This document shows positions 43,709-52,062 of a stretch of DNA of 64,000 nt, one piece after another. Below the pieces are notes generated by a model. That model did not search any database and was not told the DNA's origin. It saw only the letters and a program-made list of their open reading frames with translations. Position 1 is the first letter of the stretch. Every line of letters starts with the position of its first letter. The stretch comes from Azospirillaceae bacterium (lineage in GTDB: Bacteria; Pseudomonadota; Alphaproteobacteria; Azospirillales; Azospirillaceae), in assembly GCA_028283825.1 (NCBI GenBank), contig JAPWJW010000004.1:438292-502291 (forward strand). Reading direction: 5' to 3'. Both the position numbers and the translations under genes were made by a program.

Positions 43709-44290
43709 TTACTCCCCCTTGGCTGCGATGCCGTGGATCATGATGTCCACGATGCCCTCGGTCCATGCCTCTTCCAGCGGGATGTTCAGGATCAGCCGGT
43801 AGTAGAGCGACCCGAAGGTCAGGTCCAGGATGGTGTTGGGGTCCAGGTTGGGCCGCAGCGCCCCTTCCTCCATGCCCCGTTGCAGCAGCTGGATGGCCTT
43901 GGCCCGGCGCGGAATCAGGAAACCTTCCTGGAACAGGCGCAGGGTTTCCGGGTCGCGCTGGCATTCCGCCAGGATGCCGGCGACGATGCGGCCGGTCGCA
44001 CCCCGCATGGCGCGGGTCACCGACCGCAACAGGCGGGCGAAGGTGTCCAGCGTGGAGGCCCCGCTGATGTCCAGGGGCGCCTCCACCGCGATGCGGTCCA
44101 GCACCGCCTCCATGGCGATGGCGCCGCGGCTGGGCCACCAGCGATAGAGGGTGCTGCGCGACACGCCGGCGCGGCTGGCCACCTTGTCCAGGGTCAGGTG
44201 GGCCAGGCCGTTTTCCTGCAACAGCTCGTACGTGGCTTTCAGGATGGCGGCGTGGCTGGCATCGCTGCGCGGACGGCCGACGGAGGCCAT
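43709..44290 (-). CDS. TetR-family repressor of the EmrAB pump
   Basis: A 193-residue TetR-family protein. Helix-turn-helix: AILKATYELLQENGLAHLTL, DKVASRAGVSRSTLYRWWPS. The C-terminal ligand domain (LFQEGFLIPRRAKAIQLLQR; LTFGSLYYRLILNIPLEE) is typical of the TetR_C_16/AcrR-like group controlling efflux. It is divergent from the EmrA-EmrB pair and the gap holds a dyad; repression relieved by a drug is the inferred mode. Confidence 0.9.
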   Translation of the reverse strand: MASVGRPRSDASHAAILKATYELLQENGLAHLTLDKVASRAGVSRSTLYRWWPSRGAIAMEAVLDRIAVEAPLDISGASTLDTFARLLRSVTRAMRGATGRIVAGILAECQRDPETLRLFQEGFLIPRRAKAIQLLQRGMEEGALRPNLDPNTILDLTFGSLYYRLILNIPLEEAWTEGIVDIMIHGIAAKGE

Positions 44291-44407
44291 GGTGCTTCTC
44301 CCGATGGGGTAGGGACGGGCGGGTGACATCCCACCCTAACCCCGCCTGTGATTACCGACACATTCCGGTACAGCATGTCTCGTATTCAAACGCGGCGCTG
44401 CCGGCTA

Positions 44408-44437
44408 ATTTCGAAACAGTACATCTTGTATCGAAAT
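44408..44437. promoter_or_regulatory. Dyad in the TetR-EmrA intergenic region
   Basis: ATTTCGA (44408-44414) and TCGAAAT (44431-44437) face each other across 16 bp, with inner AACA and TGTA. A further GTATTCAAA-type AT segment lies next to it. Candidate operator for the TetR gene, which starts 118 bp away, and for emrA, which starts 54 bp away. Confidence 0.55.
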
Positions 44438-44490
44438 TTGAACACGGGCGTCTTCGGCCCCACCCGATCCGATCTTTGAGGAGGCTTCCC

Positions 44491-45609
44491 ATGGCCAACA
44501 TCACCGACACCGCCGCCGGCATCCCGTCGGCCTCAAATCCCGCCGCCACCTCGAAGGTCGGTGGCATCGTGAAGCGCGTGCTGCTGGCCGGCGCCGGCCT
44601 GGCCGCCCTGGCTTATGCCGCCCATGCCGGCGTTGATTACTGGACCACCGGCCGCTTCCTGGTGGAAACGGACGACGCCTATGTCGATGCCGACGCCTCC
44701 ACCATCGCGCCGCACGTGTCCGGCTACATCGCCCGGGTGCTGGTGGATGACAACCAGGTGGTGAAGGCCGGCCAGCCGCTGGCCACCATCGATGACAGAG
44801 ATCTGGTCACCGCCCTGGCGCAGGCCCGCGCCGCCCGCCAGACGGCGGAGGCCAAGGTGGTCAACATCGTCAGCCAGATCACCATGCAGCAGGCGCTGAT
44901 CGACCAGGCCGGTGCCCGCCGCGTCTCGGCCAAGGCGGCGGCGGCCTTCGCCGCCCAGGACAATGACCGTTTCAGCCAGCTGGTCATCACCGGCGCCGGC
45001 AGCGCCCAGAAGGCGCAGCAGGCGGCATCGGTGCACCGCCAGGCCGATGCCGACGTCAGCAATGCGGAAGCCGCCTTGGTCGCCACCCGCCAGCAGGTCG
45101 CCGTGCTGGAAACCCAGCGCGCCACGGCGCTGACGGAGGTGGAACAGGCCAAGGCCGCGGAACACCAGGCCGAACTGAACCTGGGCTACGCCACCATCAC
45201 CGCCCCGGTGGACGGGGTGGTGGGCGCCCGCTCCGTCCGGGTCGGCCGCTACGTCCAGGCGGGCACGCAGCTGATGGCGGTGGTGCCGCTGAAACAGGTC
45301 TACGTCGTCGCCAACCTGAAGGAAACGCAGCTGACCAACGTGAAGCCCGGCCAGTCGGTGGACATCGCCGTCGACACCTACCCCGGCGCGGTCGTCCACG
45401 GCCGGGTGGACAGCATCTCCCCCGCCAGCGGGCTGAAGTTCGCGCTGTTGCCGGCCGACAACGCCACCGGCAACTTCACCAAGATCGTCCAGCGCGTGCC
45501 GGTGAAGATCGTGCTGGACGCCGATGCCGCCGCCGGCAAGGGCGCGGTGCAACTGCGCCCCGGCATGTCGGTCGAACCCAGCATCAACACCAAGGACGCG
45601 GCGAACTGA
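44491..45609 (+). CDS. EmrA-type membrane-fusion protein
   Basis: A 372-residue HlyD/EmrA adaptor protein. A membrane anchor (VKRVLLAGAGLAALAYAAHA) is followed by FLVETDDAYVDADASTIAPH, coiled-coil hairpin segments and LGYATITAPVDGVVGARSVR, and the EmrA-type ending with LPADNATGNFTKIVQRVPVK. GAGGAGG gives a strong start. It would join the EmrB pump to an outer-membrane channel; no channel gene is nearby, so it may borrow the NodT-type one at 34.6-36.1 kb. Confidence 0.93.
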   Translation: MANITDTAAGIPSASNPAATSKVGGIVKRVLLAGAGLAALAYAAHAGVDYWTTGRFLVETDDAYVDADASTIAPHVSGYIARVLVDDNQVVKAGQPLATIDDRDLVTALAQARAARQTAEAKVVNIVSQITMQQALIDQAGARRVSAKAAAAFAAQDNDRFSQLVITGAGSAQKAQQAASVHRQADADVSNAEAALVATRQQVAVLETQRATALTEVEQAKAAEHQAELNLGYATITAPVDGVVGARSVRVGRYVQAGTQLMAVVPLKQVYVVANLKETQLTNVKPGQSVDIAVDTYPGAVVHGRVDSISPASGLKFALLPADNATGNFTKIVQRVPVKIVLDADAAAGKGAVQLRPGMSVEPSINTKDAAN

Positions 45610-45641
45610 ACGGTTCGCGCGCGGGATCGGGAGTAAGGGTC

Positions 45642-47222
45642 ATGGCAAACGCGGTGCCCAATACAGCGCCCGGCGCGGAAGCGCCCATCGGCTTCAGGAC
45701 ATGGGCGGCGGTGGTGGGGTCGATGATCGGCGCCTTCATGGCGGTGCTGAACATCCAGATCACCAACGCCTCGCTGCCCGACATTCAGGGCGCCATCGGC
45801 GCCGGCATCGATGACGGCGGCTGGATCTCGACATCATACCTGGTGGCGGAGATCGTGGTCATCCCGCTGACCGGTTTCCTGGTGCCGGTGTTCTCGCTGC
45901 GCCGCTACCTGCTGACCAACACGGTGTTGTTCCTGGTGCTGTCGGTCGCCTGCGCCTTCGCCGGCAATCTGCAGCAGATGATCGTGCTGCGGGCCTTGCA
46001 GGGTTTCTTCGGCGGCGTGCTGATCCCGCTGGCCTTCACCATCACCCTGACCATGCTGCCCCGCTCCAAACAGCCGGTGGGTCTGGCGCTGTTCGCCGTG
46101 TCGGCCACCTTCGCCCCGGCCATCGGCCCCACCATCGGCGGTTACCTGACCCAGACTTATGGCTGGAAGTACATCTTCTACGTCAACATCGCCCCCGGCC
46201 TGGTCATGCTGGCGGCCCTCATCCCCACCCTGCCGGCGTCGCGCATGAACCTATCGCTGCTGAAAAAGGGCGATTGGCCCGGCATCGCCACCCTGGCCAT
46301 CGGCCTGGCGGCCCTGCAAACGGTGCTGGAGGAGGGCAACAAGGATGACTGGTTCGGTTCCCCCTTCATTCTGAAGCTGTCGGTGGTGGCGGTGCTGTCG
46401 CTGGCCGCCTTCCTGTGGATCGAACTGACGGTGGCCCATCCGCTGCTGAACCTGCGCCTCTTGAGGCAGCGCAACTTCGGCCTGGGCAGCGTCAGCAACA
46501 TCATCCTGGGCATGGCGCTTTACGGTTCGGTCTACCTGCTGCCCAGCTACCTGTCGCAGATGCAGGGCTACAACTCCCAGCAGGTGGGTGAGGTGCTGGC
46601 CTGGACCGGCCTGCCGCAGTTGGCCATCATTCCCTTCATCCCCTACCTGATGAAGAAATTCGACACGCGGGTCCTGGTGGGCGCCGGCTTCGTCCTGTTC
46701 GCCGCCAGCTGTTTCCTGAACATCCACCTGACCAAGGACTATGCCGCCGACCAGCTGTTGCTGCCCAACGTGGTGCGCGCCGTGGGCCAGTCGCTGGTGA
46801 TGGCGCCCCTGTCGGCGCTGGCCACCGGCGCCATCGCCAAGGAGAACGCGGGCTCCGCCTCGGCCCTGTTCAACATGATGCGCAATTTGGGCGGTTCCAT
46901 CGGCATCGCCGGCTTGCAGACCATCCTGACCAAGCGGGAACAGTTCCACTCCACCGTCATCACCACCCACGTGACGGGGTTCAGTGAGGCCACCGCCGAC
47001 CGGATCCAGCAGTTGCAGCAGTATTTCATGTCGCTGGGCACGGTCGATCCCGATGCCGCCTGGAACCAGGCGATCCAGGCCATCGGTAAATCGGTGAAGC
47101 TGCAATCCTTCCTGCTGGCCTACGGCGACGCCTTCTACCTGATGGGGGCCGCCCTGCTGCTGGCGCTCGCCGCCGCCCTGTTCATGCAGAAGACCGCCGG
47201 CAGCGGGGCGGGCGCGCACTGA
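45642..47222 (+). CDS. EmrB-type MFS multidrug transporter
   Basis: A 526-residue, 14-helix DHA2 transporter. Signatures include GSMIGAFMAVLNIQITNASL, IDDGGWISTSYLVAEIVVIP, LQGFFGGVLIPLAFTITLTM and NMMRNLGGSIGIAGLQTILT. It is encoded 32 nt after emrA and moves drugs such as uncouplers or phenolics outward using protons. Frame intact. Confidence 0.94.
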   Translation: MANAVPNTAPGAEAPIGFRTWAAVVGSMIGAFMAVLNIQITNASLPDIQGAIGAGIDDGGWISTSYLVAEIVVIPLTGFLVPVFSLRRYLLTNTVLFLVLSVACAFAGNLQQMIVLRALQGFFGGVLIPLAFTITLTMLPRSKQPVGLALFAVSATFAPAIGPTIGGYLTQTYGWKYIFYVNIAPGLVMLAALIPTLPASRMNLSLLKKGDWPGIATLAIGLAALQTVLEEGNKDDWFGSPFILKLSVVAVLSLAAFLWIELTVAHPLLNLRLLRQRNFGLGSVSNIILGMALYGSVYLLPSYLSQMQGYNSQQVGEVLAWTGLPQLAIIPFIPYLMKKFDTRVLVGAGFVLFAASCFLNIHLTKDYAADQLLLPNVVRAVGQSLVMAPLSALATGAIAKENAGSASALFNMMRNLGGSIGIAGLQTILTKREQFHSTVITTHVTGFSEATADRIQQLQQYFMSLGTVDPDAAWNQAIQAIGKSVKLQSFLLAYGDAFYLMGAALLLALAAALFMQKTAGSGAGAH

Positions 47223-47248
47223 GCCGCTGTTCCCGTCAGATGCCAGAC

Positions 47249-47283
47249 GCCTCCACCCACCGGTGGGGGCGCTTTGGTTTTGG
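47249..47283 (+). terminator. Terminator of the EmrAB operon
   Basis: GCCTCCACC pairs with GGTGGGGGC (one T-G pair) after a short loop, followed by GCTTTGGTTTTGG. It lies 27 bp after the emrB stop. Confidence 0.7.
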
Positions 47284-47353
47284 GGGCGCCGGCTTGAATG
47301 AAAGGCGATTTTGCCTTACATTTTGACTGTCTCCACACAGCGGGAAAACGTCA

Positions 47354-47605
47354 ATGGGCATCGTTCTAACCGTCACCGCCAAGGGCCAGGTCACGTTGCG
47401 CAAGGACGTTCTGGATCATTTGGGCATTCGGCCTGGCGATAAGCTTGAAGTGGATCTGCTCCCGTCGGGGCGGGCGCAGGTGCGGGCGCGGCCGGGGCAG
47501 CCGGTTTCCAGCATTTTTGACATGCTGAAACGGCCTGGTCAGCCGACGCTGTCGGTTGAAGAAATCAATGAGGCCACCGCTGCCGGATGGGCTGGCGAGC
47601 GGTGA
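47354..47605 (+). CDS. vapB: AbrB/MazE-like antitoxin (VapB type)
   Basis: An 83-residue SpoVT/AbrB-fold DNA-binding antitoxin: LTVTAKGQVTLRKDVLDHLG, IRPGDKLEVDLLPSGRAQVR; the acidic tail ILSVEEINEATAAGWAGER-like part binds the toxin. It overlaps the PIN-domain toxin gene by 4 nt (GTGA) and precedes it, the normal VapBC order. Confidence 0.9.
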   Translation: MGIVLTVTAKGQVTLRKDVLDHLGIRPGDKLEVDLLPSGRAQVRARPGQPVSSIFDMLKRPGQPTLSVEEINEATAAGWAGER

Positions 47606-48000
47606 AGATCATTGTCGATACCAATGTCTTGCTGCGCGCCTTCCTGGGCGATGACGCGAAACAGGCGGCGGTCGCAAAACGGACTTTGGAGCAGGCGAGC
47701 CTCATCGCCATACCCGTGCCGGCATTTTGTGAATTCGTGTGGGTGCTGCGACGGCAATACAAGGTGCCGGGGGCGGATATAGCCGCCGCGATCGAGGCAT
47801 TGTTGGTGATCGAAACCGTCCAGACGGACTTGCCTGCGGTTGAGGCTGGTTTGGCGGTCTTGAAAGCGGGCGGTGATTTCGCCGATGGCGCCATCGCGGC
47901 CCAGGGTGGTCCCTTGGGCGGGGCGTTGTTCGCCACCTTCGACCAAACGGCGCGCCTCCTTTGGCAGCGCCAGGGTGGACAGGTGGCCATGCTGGAATAG
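47602..48000 (+). CDS. vapC: PIN-domain toxin VapC
   Basis: A 132-residue PIN-domain endoribonuclease toxin. Acidic active-site residues appear in VKIIVDTNVLLRAFLGDD, PAFCEFVWVLRRQY, GDFADGAIAAQG and ATFDQTARLL. It cleaves RNA, typically tRNA, when released from its antitoxin. A GTG start at 47602 gives a 4-nt overlap with the antitoxin stop; a 47587 ATG is the alternative. Normal length. Confidence 0.92.
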   Translation: MKIIVDTNVLLRAFLGDDAKQAAVAKRTLEQASLIAIPVPAFCEFVWVLRRQYKVPGADIAAAIEALLVIETVQTDLPAVEAGLAVLKAGGDFADGAIAAQGGPLGGALFATFDQTARLLWQRQGGQVAMLE

Positions 48001-48049
48001 GGGGCTGGGGGCTGCTGATGGCATTGCGCCCCCTCCCGCTACCCGCCCA

Positions 48050-48640
48050 TCACTCCGCCAGCAAATGGTTCAGGTCGTCGATCCGCCGTTGCAGGCGGGC
48101 TGCACCCAGCAGGCTGGCCAGCCAGACCACCACCAGGCAAAGGGCGGCGATGGTGAGGGCCAGGGCCAGGATGGCGTAGGCCGTCCCGATATCGCCGCCG
48201 CCGTGGATGGCGACCCCGCTGCCGGCCGCCATCAGCACGATGCCGGGAACGTAGGGCAGCAGGTACCAGCGCCAGACGGCGGTCATCTCATCGCGCTGGT
48301 GGATCAGCGCGCCGCGATAGGCGTCCACCACCTCCACCGGCCGGCCGTCGGCCACGGTGGCCTTTGGCGGCGCCCGGCGCGGAATCTGGGTCAGGGTGTA
48401 AAGGACGGCCAGCATTTCCAGAGCCCCGCCGGCCTTCAGCATCCAGCCGGGCATGAACCAGACATAGGTGCAGAACAGCAGGATGCTGAGGGCGGCACTG
48501 CCGTATTGCCAGCGGGCGCGGTGGCGGACGAGGTGTTCGAACCGGGCGGCCTTCGCCTTGATGTCGTTCAGGGTCATGGCGTCGATCTCCTGTTTCTGGC
48601 TTTGCCAAAGGGTTTGCAGGGTGTCGGGCTCGGGTGTCAT
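48050..48640 (-). CDS. Membrane protein partnered with ECF sigma
   Basis: A 196-residue membrane protein with about four helices (YGSAALSILLFCTYVWFMPG, MLKAGGALEMLAVLYTL, YLLPYVPGIVLMAAGSGVAI, and YAILALALTIAALCLVVVWL) plus a short cytoplasmic N-terminus with a Trp/His-rich segment. Its start overlaps the upstream ECF sigma gene stop as ATGA. By position it is a candidate anti-sigma factor, but it lacks a recognised zinc-type anti-sigma motif. Confidence 0.75.
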   Translation of the reverse strand: MTPEPDTLQTLWQSQKQEIDAMTLNDIKAKAARFEHLVRHRARWQYGSAALSILLFCTYVWFMPGWMLKAGGALEMLAVLYTLTQIPRRAPPKATVADGRPVEVVDAYRGALIHQRDEMTAVWRWYLLPYVPGIVLMAAGSGVAIHGGGDIGTAYAILALALTIAALCLVVVWLASLLGAARLQRRIDDLNHLLAE

Positions 48641-49179
48641 GCCTGGCCTCCCTGGTGGAAGTGCGGGGGGTGGAAGTGCCGGGCCAGCACGGCCTTGGCG
48701 CGGTGGATCTTGGTGGCGACGGCGCCGGGGGACAGGCCGGTGATCTCGCCGATGGCGGCGGCGTCCATCCCCTCCAGGTACAGCAGCATCACCTGCTGGT
48801 CCGGGGCCTTCAGGCGGCGCACCAGGTCGTACAGCCGGGCCACGGTGCGCTGGCGGTCGGCGGCGTCCTCGGGGTTGTCGGCGGCCGGCAGGTCGGCCAG
48901 TTCGTCCAGGCTGGCGGCCTGGTCGGGCCGTGATTTGCGTTGGCGCAGGGCATGGCCGGCGCCGACGTTGTGGGCCACGCGGTACACCCAGGTGCGCATG
49001 GAACAGCGGCCGTCGAATCCACCCAGGCTGCGCCACAGGGCCAGATGGATGTCCTGCAGCAGGTCGCGGGCCAAGTCGGCGTCGCGCTCATAGGCGCGTG
49101 CCAGCCGTTCCAGCGCGGCGCCGAAGCTGTCGGCGGCCCGCTGGTAGCGCGCATCCTGGTCTTCATCCCCGCCGTCCAT
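48637..49179 (-). CDS. ECF sigma factor
   Basis: A 180-residue ECF sigma factor. Region 2: AYERDADLARDLLQDIHLAL and CSMRTWVYRVAHNVG; region 4: RRLKAPDQQVMLLYLEGMDA, AIGEITGLSPGAVATKIHRA. The C-terminal FHPPHFHQGGQA is His-rich. The start ATG at 49179 gives MDGGDEDQDARYQR. Its target genes are not evident; the co-translated membrane gene is likely its regulator. Confidence 0.9.
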   Translation of the reverse strand: MDGGDEDQDARYQRAADSFGAALERLARAYERDADLARDLLQDIHLALWRSLGGFDGRCSMRTWVYRVAHNVGAGHALRQRKSRPDQAASLDELADLPAADNPEDAADRQRTVARLYDLVRRLKAPDQQVMLLYLEGMDAAAIGEITGLSPGAVATKIHRAKAVLARHFHPPHFHQGGQA

Positions 49180-49244
49180 GTCCCGTCCCTCGGTGGTGCT
49201 GACAAGGTAGTCCGACCGGCTGGCGATTTCTTTCAGGGCATACG

Positions 49245-49280
49245 AAAAAAAGCCCCTGTCCCGGGATCGGGCAGGGGCTT
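49245..49280 (-). terminator. Rho-independent terminator after hmp
   Basis: On the minus strand AAGCCCCTG pairs with CAGGGGCTT across a GC-rich loop, followed by a T8 run. A strong terminator 27 bp after the flavohemoglobin stop. Confidence 0.9.
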
Positions 49281-49307
49281 CAGGGTGTGATGGGGGCGGG
49301 GGGGCTG

Positions 49308-50552
49308 CTACGCCGCCATCAGTTCCTCGGCGGGGCCGAAGAATTCGTAATGGATTTGGGATGCCGCCACGCCCGCCTGGGCCAGGCCGGTGACGAAGGT
49401 CCGCAGGAAGGGCTTGGGCCCGCACAGATAGATGTCGGCCCCGGCCAGCGGCGTGTTGGTCCTGAGCCAGTCCAGGGTGACCAGGCCCCGGGTGACTGGC
49501 CCGGCGTCGTGGCTGACGCCGACCGCGTCACCCGCCAGCGGGTCGGCGTAGAAGGTGGCGACCTTGATGTGGGGCCGCGTCGCCGCCAGAGCGCGCACGT
49601 GGCCATCCAGGGCGTGGGTGGCGCTGTTGGCGGCACCGTGGATGTAGTGTGTCTCCAGACCCGGGTGCCGGTCGGCGATGGTTTCCAGCATGGCGACCAT
49701 GGGTGTCAGGCCGACCCCGCCCGACAGCAGAATCACCGGCCGCTGCGGCCGTTCCGCCAGGAAGAAGTCGCCGGCGGGCGGGGACACCTGCAGGACATCG
49801 CCCACCGCCACCCGGTCGTGCAGCCAGGGGGAGGCGGCACCGCCCACCTCTCGCTTCACGGTGATGCGATAGCTGCGGCCATTGGCGGCGGTGGAGATGC
49901 TGTAGTTGCGGCGCACCGGCGCCTGGTTGGCGCCGTGCACCGGCAGCAGGAAGGTCAAATACTGCCCCGCCTTGTGGCGCAGCACGGGGCCGCCGTCCTT
50001 GGGCGCCAGGACCAGGCTGGTGATGACGGCGCTTTCCACGATCTTCTCGGCCACGATGAAGTCGCGCCAGCCGGCCCAGCCGCCCTCCGCACCGGCCACG
50101 GCGTCATAGATCACCTGTTCGCGCGCCATCAGCACGCGCGCCAGGAACCAGTACGCCTCACCCCAGGCGTTCAGCACGGGCGGCGTGGCGGCATCACCCA
50201 AAACCTCCTGGATGGCGGCCAGCAGGGCGGTGGCCACGAAGGGGTAATGTTCCGGCAGGATGCGCAGGCCCACATGCTTCTGCGCGATGCGCTCCACCGC
50301 CGAACCCAGGGCGCCCAAATTCTCGATATTGCGGGCATAGCCCAGGATGGCGTCGGCCAGGGCCTTGGCCTGCGCCCCGCCGCCCTCGCCACCGGGCGTG
50401 TGGTGGTGGGATTGGTTGAACAGCGCCGCGATATGCGTGTCCTGGAACAGGCGCGCATACATGGCGCGGGTGATGGCGGGGCCGTGGTCGGCCAGGGCGG
50501 GCACGGTGGCCTTGACGATGGCGATGGTCGCGGCGCTCAGGGGCTGGGGCAT
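49308..50552 (-). CDS. hmp: Flavohemoglobin (nitric oxide dioxygenase)
   Basis: A 414-residue flavohemoglobin, which turns NO and O2 into nitrate with NAD(P)H. The N-terminal globin (MPQPLSAATIAIVKATVPAL...NIENLGALGSAVERIAQKHV with proximal His) is followed by a reductase with FAD site RRNYSIS, NAD site GGVGLTP and C-terminal YLCGPKPFLR and FEFFGPAEEL-like end. Length is normal. It shares a minus-strand transcript with a truncated hemoglobin upstream (gap 88 bp), preceded by two NsrR-type operators. No frame defects. Confidence 0.95.
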   Translation of the reverse strand: MPQPLSAATIAIVKATVPALADHGPAITRAMYARLFQDTHIAALFNQSHHHTPGGEGGGAQAKALADAILGYARNIENLGALGSAVERIAQKHVGLRILPEHYPFVATALLAAIQEVLGDAATPPVLNAWGEAYWFLARVLMAREQVIYDAVAGAEGGWAGWRDFIVAEKIVESAVITSLVLAPKDGGPVLRHKAGQYLTFLLPVHGANQAPVRRNYSISTAANGRSYRITVKREVGGAASPWLHDRVAVGDVLQVSPPAGDFFLAERPQRPVILLSGGVGLTPMVAMLETIADRHPGLETHYIHGAANSATHALDGHVRALAATRPHIKVATFYADPLAGDAVGVSHDAGPVTRGLVTLDWLRTNTPLAGADIYLCGPKPFLRTFVTGLAQAGVAASQIHYEFFGPAEELMAA

Positions 50553-50640
50553 GGTGGTTCCTCATCTGCGGTGGGCAAAAGGCTCCGCCCTCAGGCCGGC
50601 CGCGTGGCCGCCCGCTGGGGCGAAGGGAAGGGGCGGGGAT

Positions 50641-51015
50641 TTAGGCGGCGGGCCGGTAGAACAGGCCCAGTTGCAGGCTGGTGGCGATGCGGGCCGCCTT
50701 GGCCAGGGCGTCGGCCGCGGCCTCCGGCGGCAGCACCTCCGCCGTCGTCTGCGACCACAGGGCCAGCCAGCGGTCGAACATGGCGGGTGTCAGCCGCTGC
50801 AAGTGCTTCAGGTGGGCGGCCATGGGGTTGCCCTTGTAACGGGGACCGGCCAGCCTTTCGGGCGGCAGCATCAGGGCCGACCAGAAGGCCGTCAGGGTTT
50901 CCAGATGCTGGTCCCAGTCGGTGATGGCGCGGTTGAACACCGGCCCCAAATCGGGATCCTGCCGCACCCGGGCATAGAAGCGGGACACCAGCGTGGCCAA
51001 GAGGCGCTCATCCAT
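50641..51015 (-). CDS. Group III truncated hemoglobin, second copy
   Basis: A 124-residue truncated hemoglobin related to that at 27.0-27.5 kb: LVSRFYARVRQDPDLGPVFN, TDWDQHLETLTAFWSALMLP, RYKGNPMAAHLKHLQRLTPA. Both copies share FYARVR and FWS. It is upstream of hmp on the same strand, with two NsrR-type operators just before its start. The role is probably NO handling under NsrR control. Confidence 0.93.
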   Translation of the reverse strand: MDERLLATLVSRFYARVRQDPDLGPVFNRAITDWDQHLETLTAFWSALMLPPERLAGPRYKGNPMAAHLKHLQRLTPAMFDRWLALWSQTTAEVLPPEAAADALAKAARIATSLQLGLFYRPAA

Positions 51016-51029
51016 GGCTTGCTCTCTAA

Positions 51030-51052
51030 ATCATGTATTTTGAATACATGTT
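51030..51052 (-). promoter_or_regulatory. NsrR-type operator 1 upstream of globin-hmp operon
   Basis: Minus strand AACATGTATTC-A-AAATACATGAT, close to the NsrR 11-1-11 consensus AANATGCATTT-N-AAATGCATNTT. It lies 14 bp before the globin start. Confidence 0.8.
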
Positions 51053-51066
51053 ATTGGGCGACCAAA

Positions 51067-51089
51067 AAGATGCGTCATGAATATATGTT
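51067..51089 (-). promoter_or_regulatory. NsrR-type operator 2 upstream of globin-hmp operon
   Basis: Plus-strand reading AAGATGCGTCA-T-GAATATATGTT has the same dyad shape as the other two sites. It follows the first site by 14 bp, about 3.5 helical turns centre to centre. It looks weaker than operator 1 but is well placed to act together with it. Confidence 0.7.
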
Positions 51090-51128
51090 ATGTCGGCTAT
51101 GTGGGATTGGCCTGGCGCGGCCGGACGC

Positions 51129-51731
51129 CTACCGCCCGGCGATGCCCAGCAGGCGCCGCGTGGTCTGAAGTGCCGTCTCGAACGGGTCGTGGGTGCGCAC
51201 GATCTTGACCATGACGCTGGCGCCCAGCCACAGGTAATAGAGCGAGGCCGCCAGGTCCGTCGCCGGCTCCGTGACGGACAGCGACCCGTCCTGGACACCG
51301 GCGTCGATGGCGCGCGTCAGCCGCGCGATGATGCCGTTGGTCCCCGCCTTCAGCACCAGCCGCATCGGTTCCGACAGGTCCGACACCTCGGCCCCCAGCT
51401 TCACCGCCAGGCAGCGCCCCTGGCAGTCGTAGGCGCCCTGGTTCTCGCGCCACAGGGCCCAGTAGGTCATCAGCCGCTCCGCCATTGTCAGGCCGGGGCG
51501 GGCCAGCAGCGTGTCCATCTCACCGTGATAATCGGTGAAATACTCCACCAGCATGGCCTCGCCAAAGGCGTCCTTGGAGGCGAAGTAATGATAGAAGGAC
51601 CCCTTCGGCACGCCGGCATCCTTCAGGATCTCGGTCAGGCCGACGGCGGAGAAGCCCTTCCGGCTCATGATCTTCTGGCCGGAGGCGAGGATGGTCTCGC
51701 GGGCGTCGGGTTCGTGAAGTGCGATCATCAT
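51129..51731 (-). CDS. NemR/AcuR-like TetR-family electrophile-responsive repressor
   Basis: A 200-residue TetR-family repressor. Helix-turn-helix: ILASGQKIMSRKGFSAVGLT, EILKDAGVPKGSFYHYFASK, the form seen in NemR/AcuR-type regulators. A Cys pair DCQGRC lies in the ligand domain (about residues 100-105), plausible for electrophile sensing as in NemR. It is divergent from the glyoxalase-OYE-ALDH operon with three identical-type dyads in the gap. Ligand identity is inferred from the genes controlled. Confidence 0.88.
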   Translation of the reverse strand: MMIALHEPDARETILASGQKIMSRKGFSAVGLTEILKDAGVPKGSFYHYFASKDAFGEAMLVEYFTDYHGEMDTLLARPGLTMAERLMTYWALWRENQGAYDCQGRCLAVKLGAEVSDLSEPMRLVLKAGTNGIIARLTRAIDAGVQDGSLSVTEPATDLAASLYYLWLGASVMVKIVRTHDPFETALQTTRRLLGIAGR

Positions 51732-51751
51732 GGCGCCAACCTACCGTTCAT

Positions 51752-51766
51752 TAGACCAGTCGTCTA
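51752..51766. promoter_or_regulatory. TetR-type operator O1
   Basis: TAGAC-CAGTC-GTCTA, a perfect dyad 20 bp before the start of the NemR-like gene. First of three copies of TAGAC-N5-GTCTA in the divergent gap. Confidence 0.75.
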
Positions 51767-51904
51767 CAACATAGTGCGCCGTTCGCGCTGCGCTAGGCCG
51801 GTTAACGCGAATCTCCGTCTCATTGGGCAAAACTGCCGAGCCGATCTGCGAGGAAGGTGTGCCGGGCTCGCGCCAGAAAAATCGACCTTGAGCAAAATAG
51901 GCAC

Positions 51905-51919
51905 TAGACGACCGGTCTA
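51905..51919. promoter_or_regulatory. TetR-type operator O2
   Basis: TAGAC-GACCG-GTCTA, a perfect dyad centred 150 bp before the first structural gene; the strongest match of the three. Confidence 0.75.
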
Positions 51920-51998
51920 ATCGCAGTTAGTTAAATGTCCATCGGCGCCACCGACGGTCCGACGGACGATCCGGTGGCGGTGAATGTCTTCAAGGGTC

Positions 51999-52013
51999 AA
52001 GACGACCGGTCTA
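51999..52013. promoter_or_regulatory. TetR-type operator O3
   Basis: AAGAC-GACCG-GTCTA (one mismatch from the dyad) 49 bp before the DJ-1-like gene. The rest of the roughly 330-bp gap between the TetR gene and this operon holds no gene. Confidence 0.7.
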
Positions 52014-52062
52014 ATCAATCGGCCACTCCTGGCCGCCCCAACAAGATGAAGGAACTTTCCCC

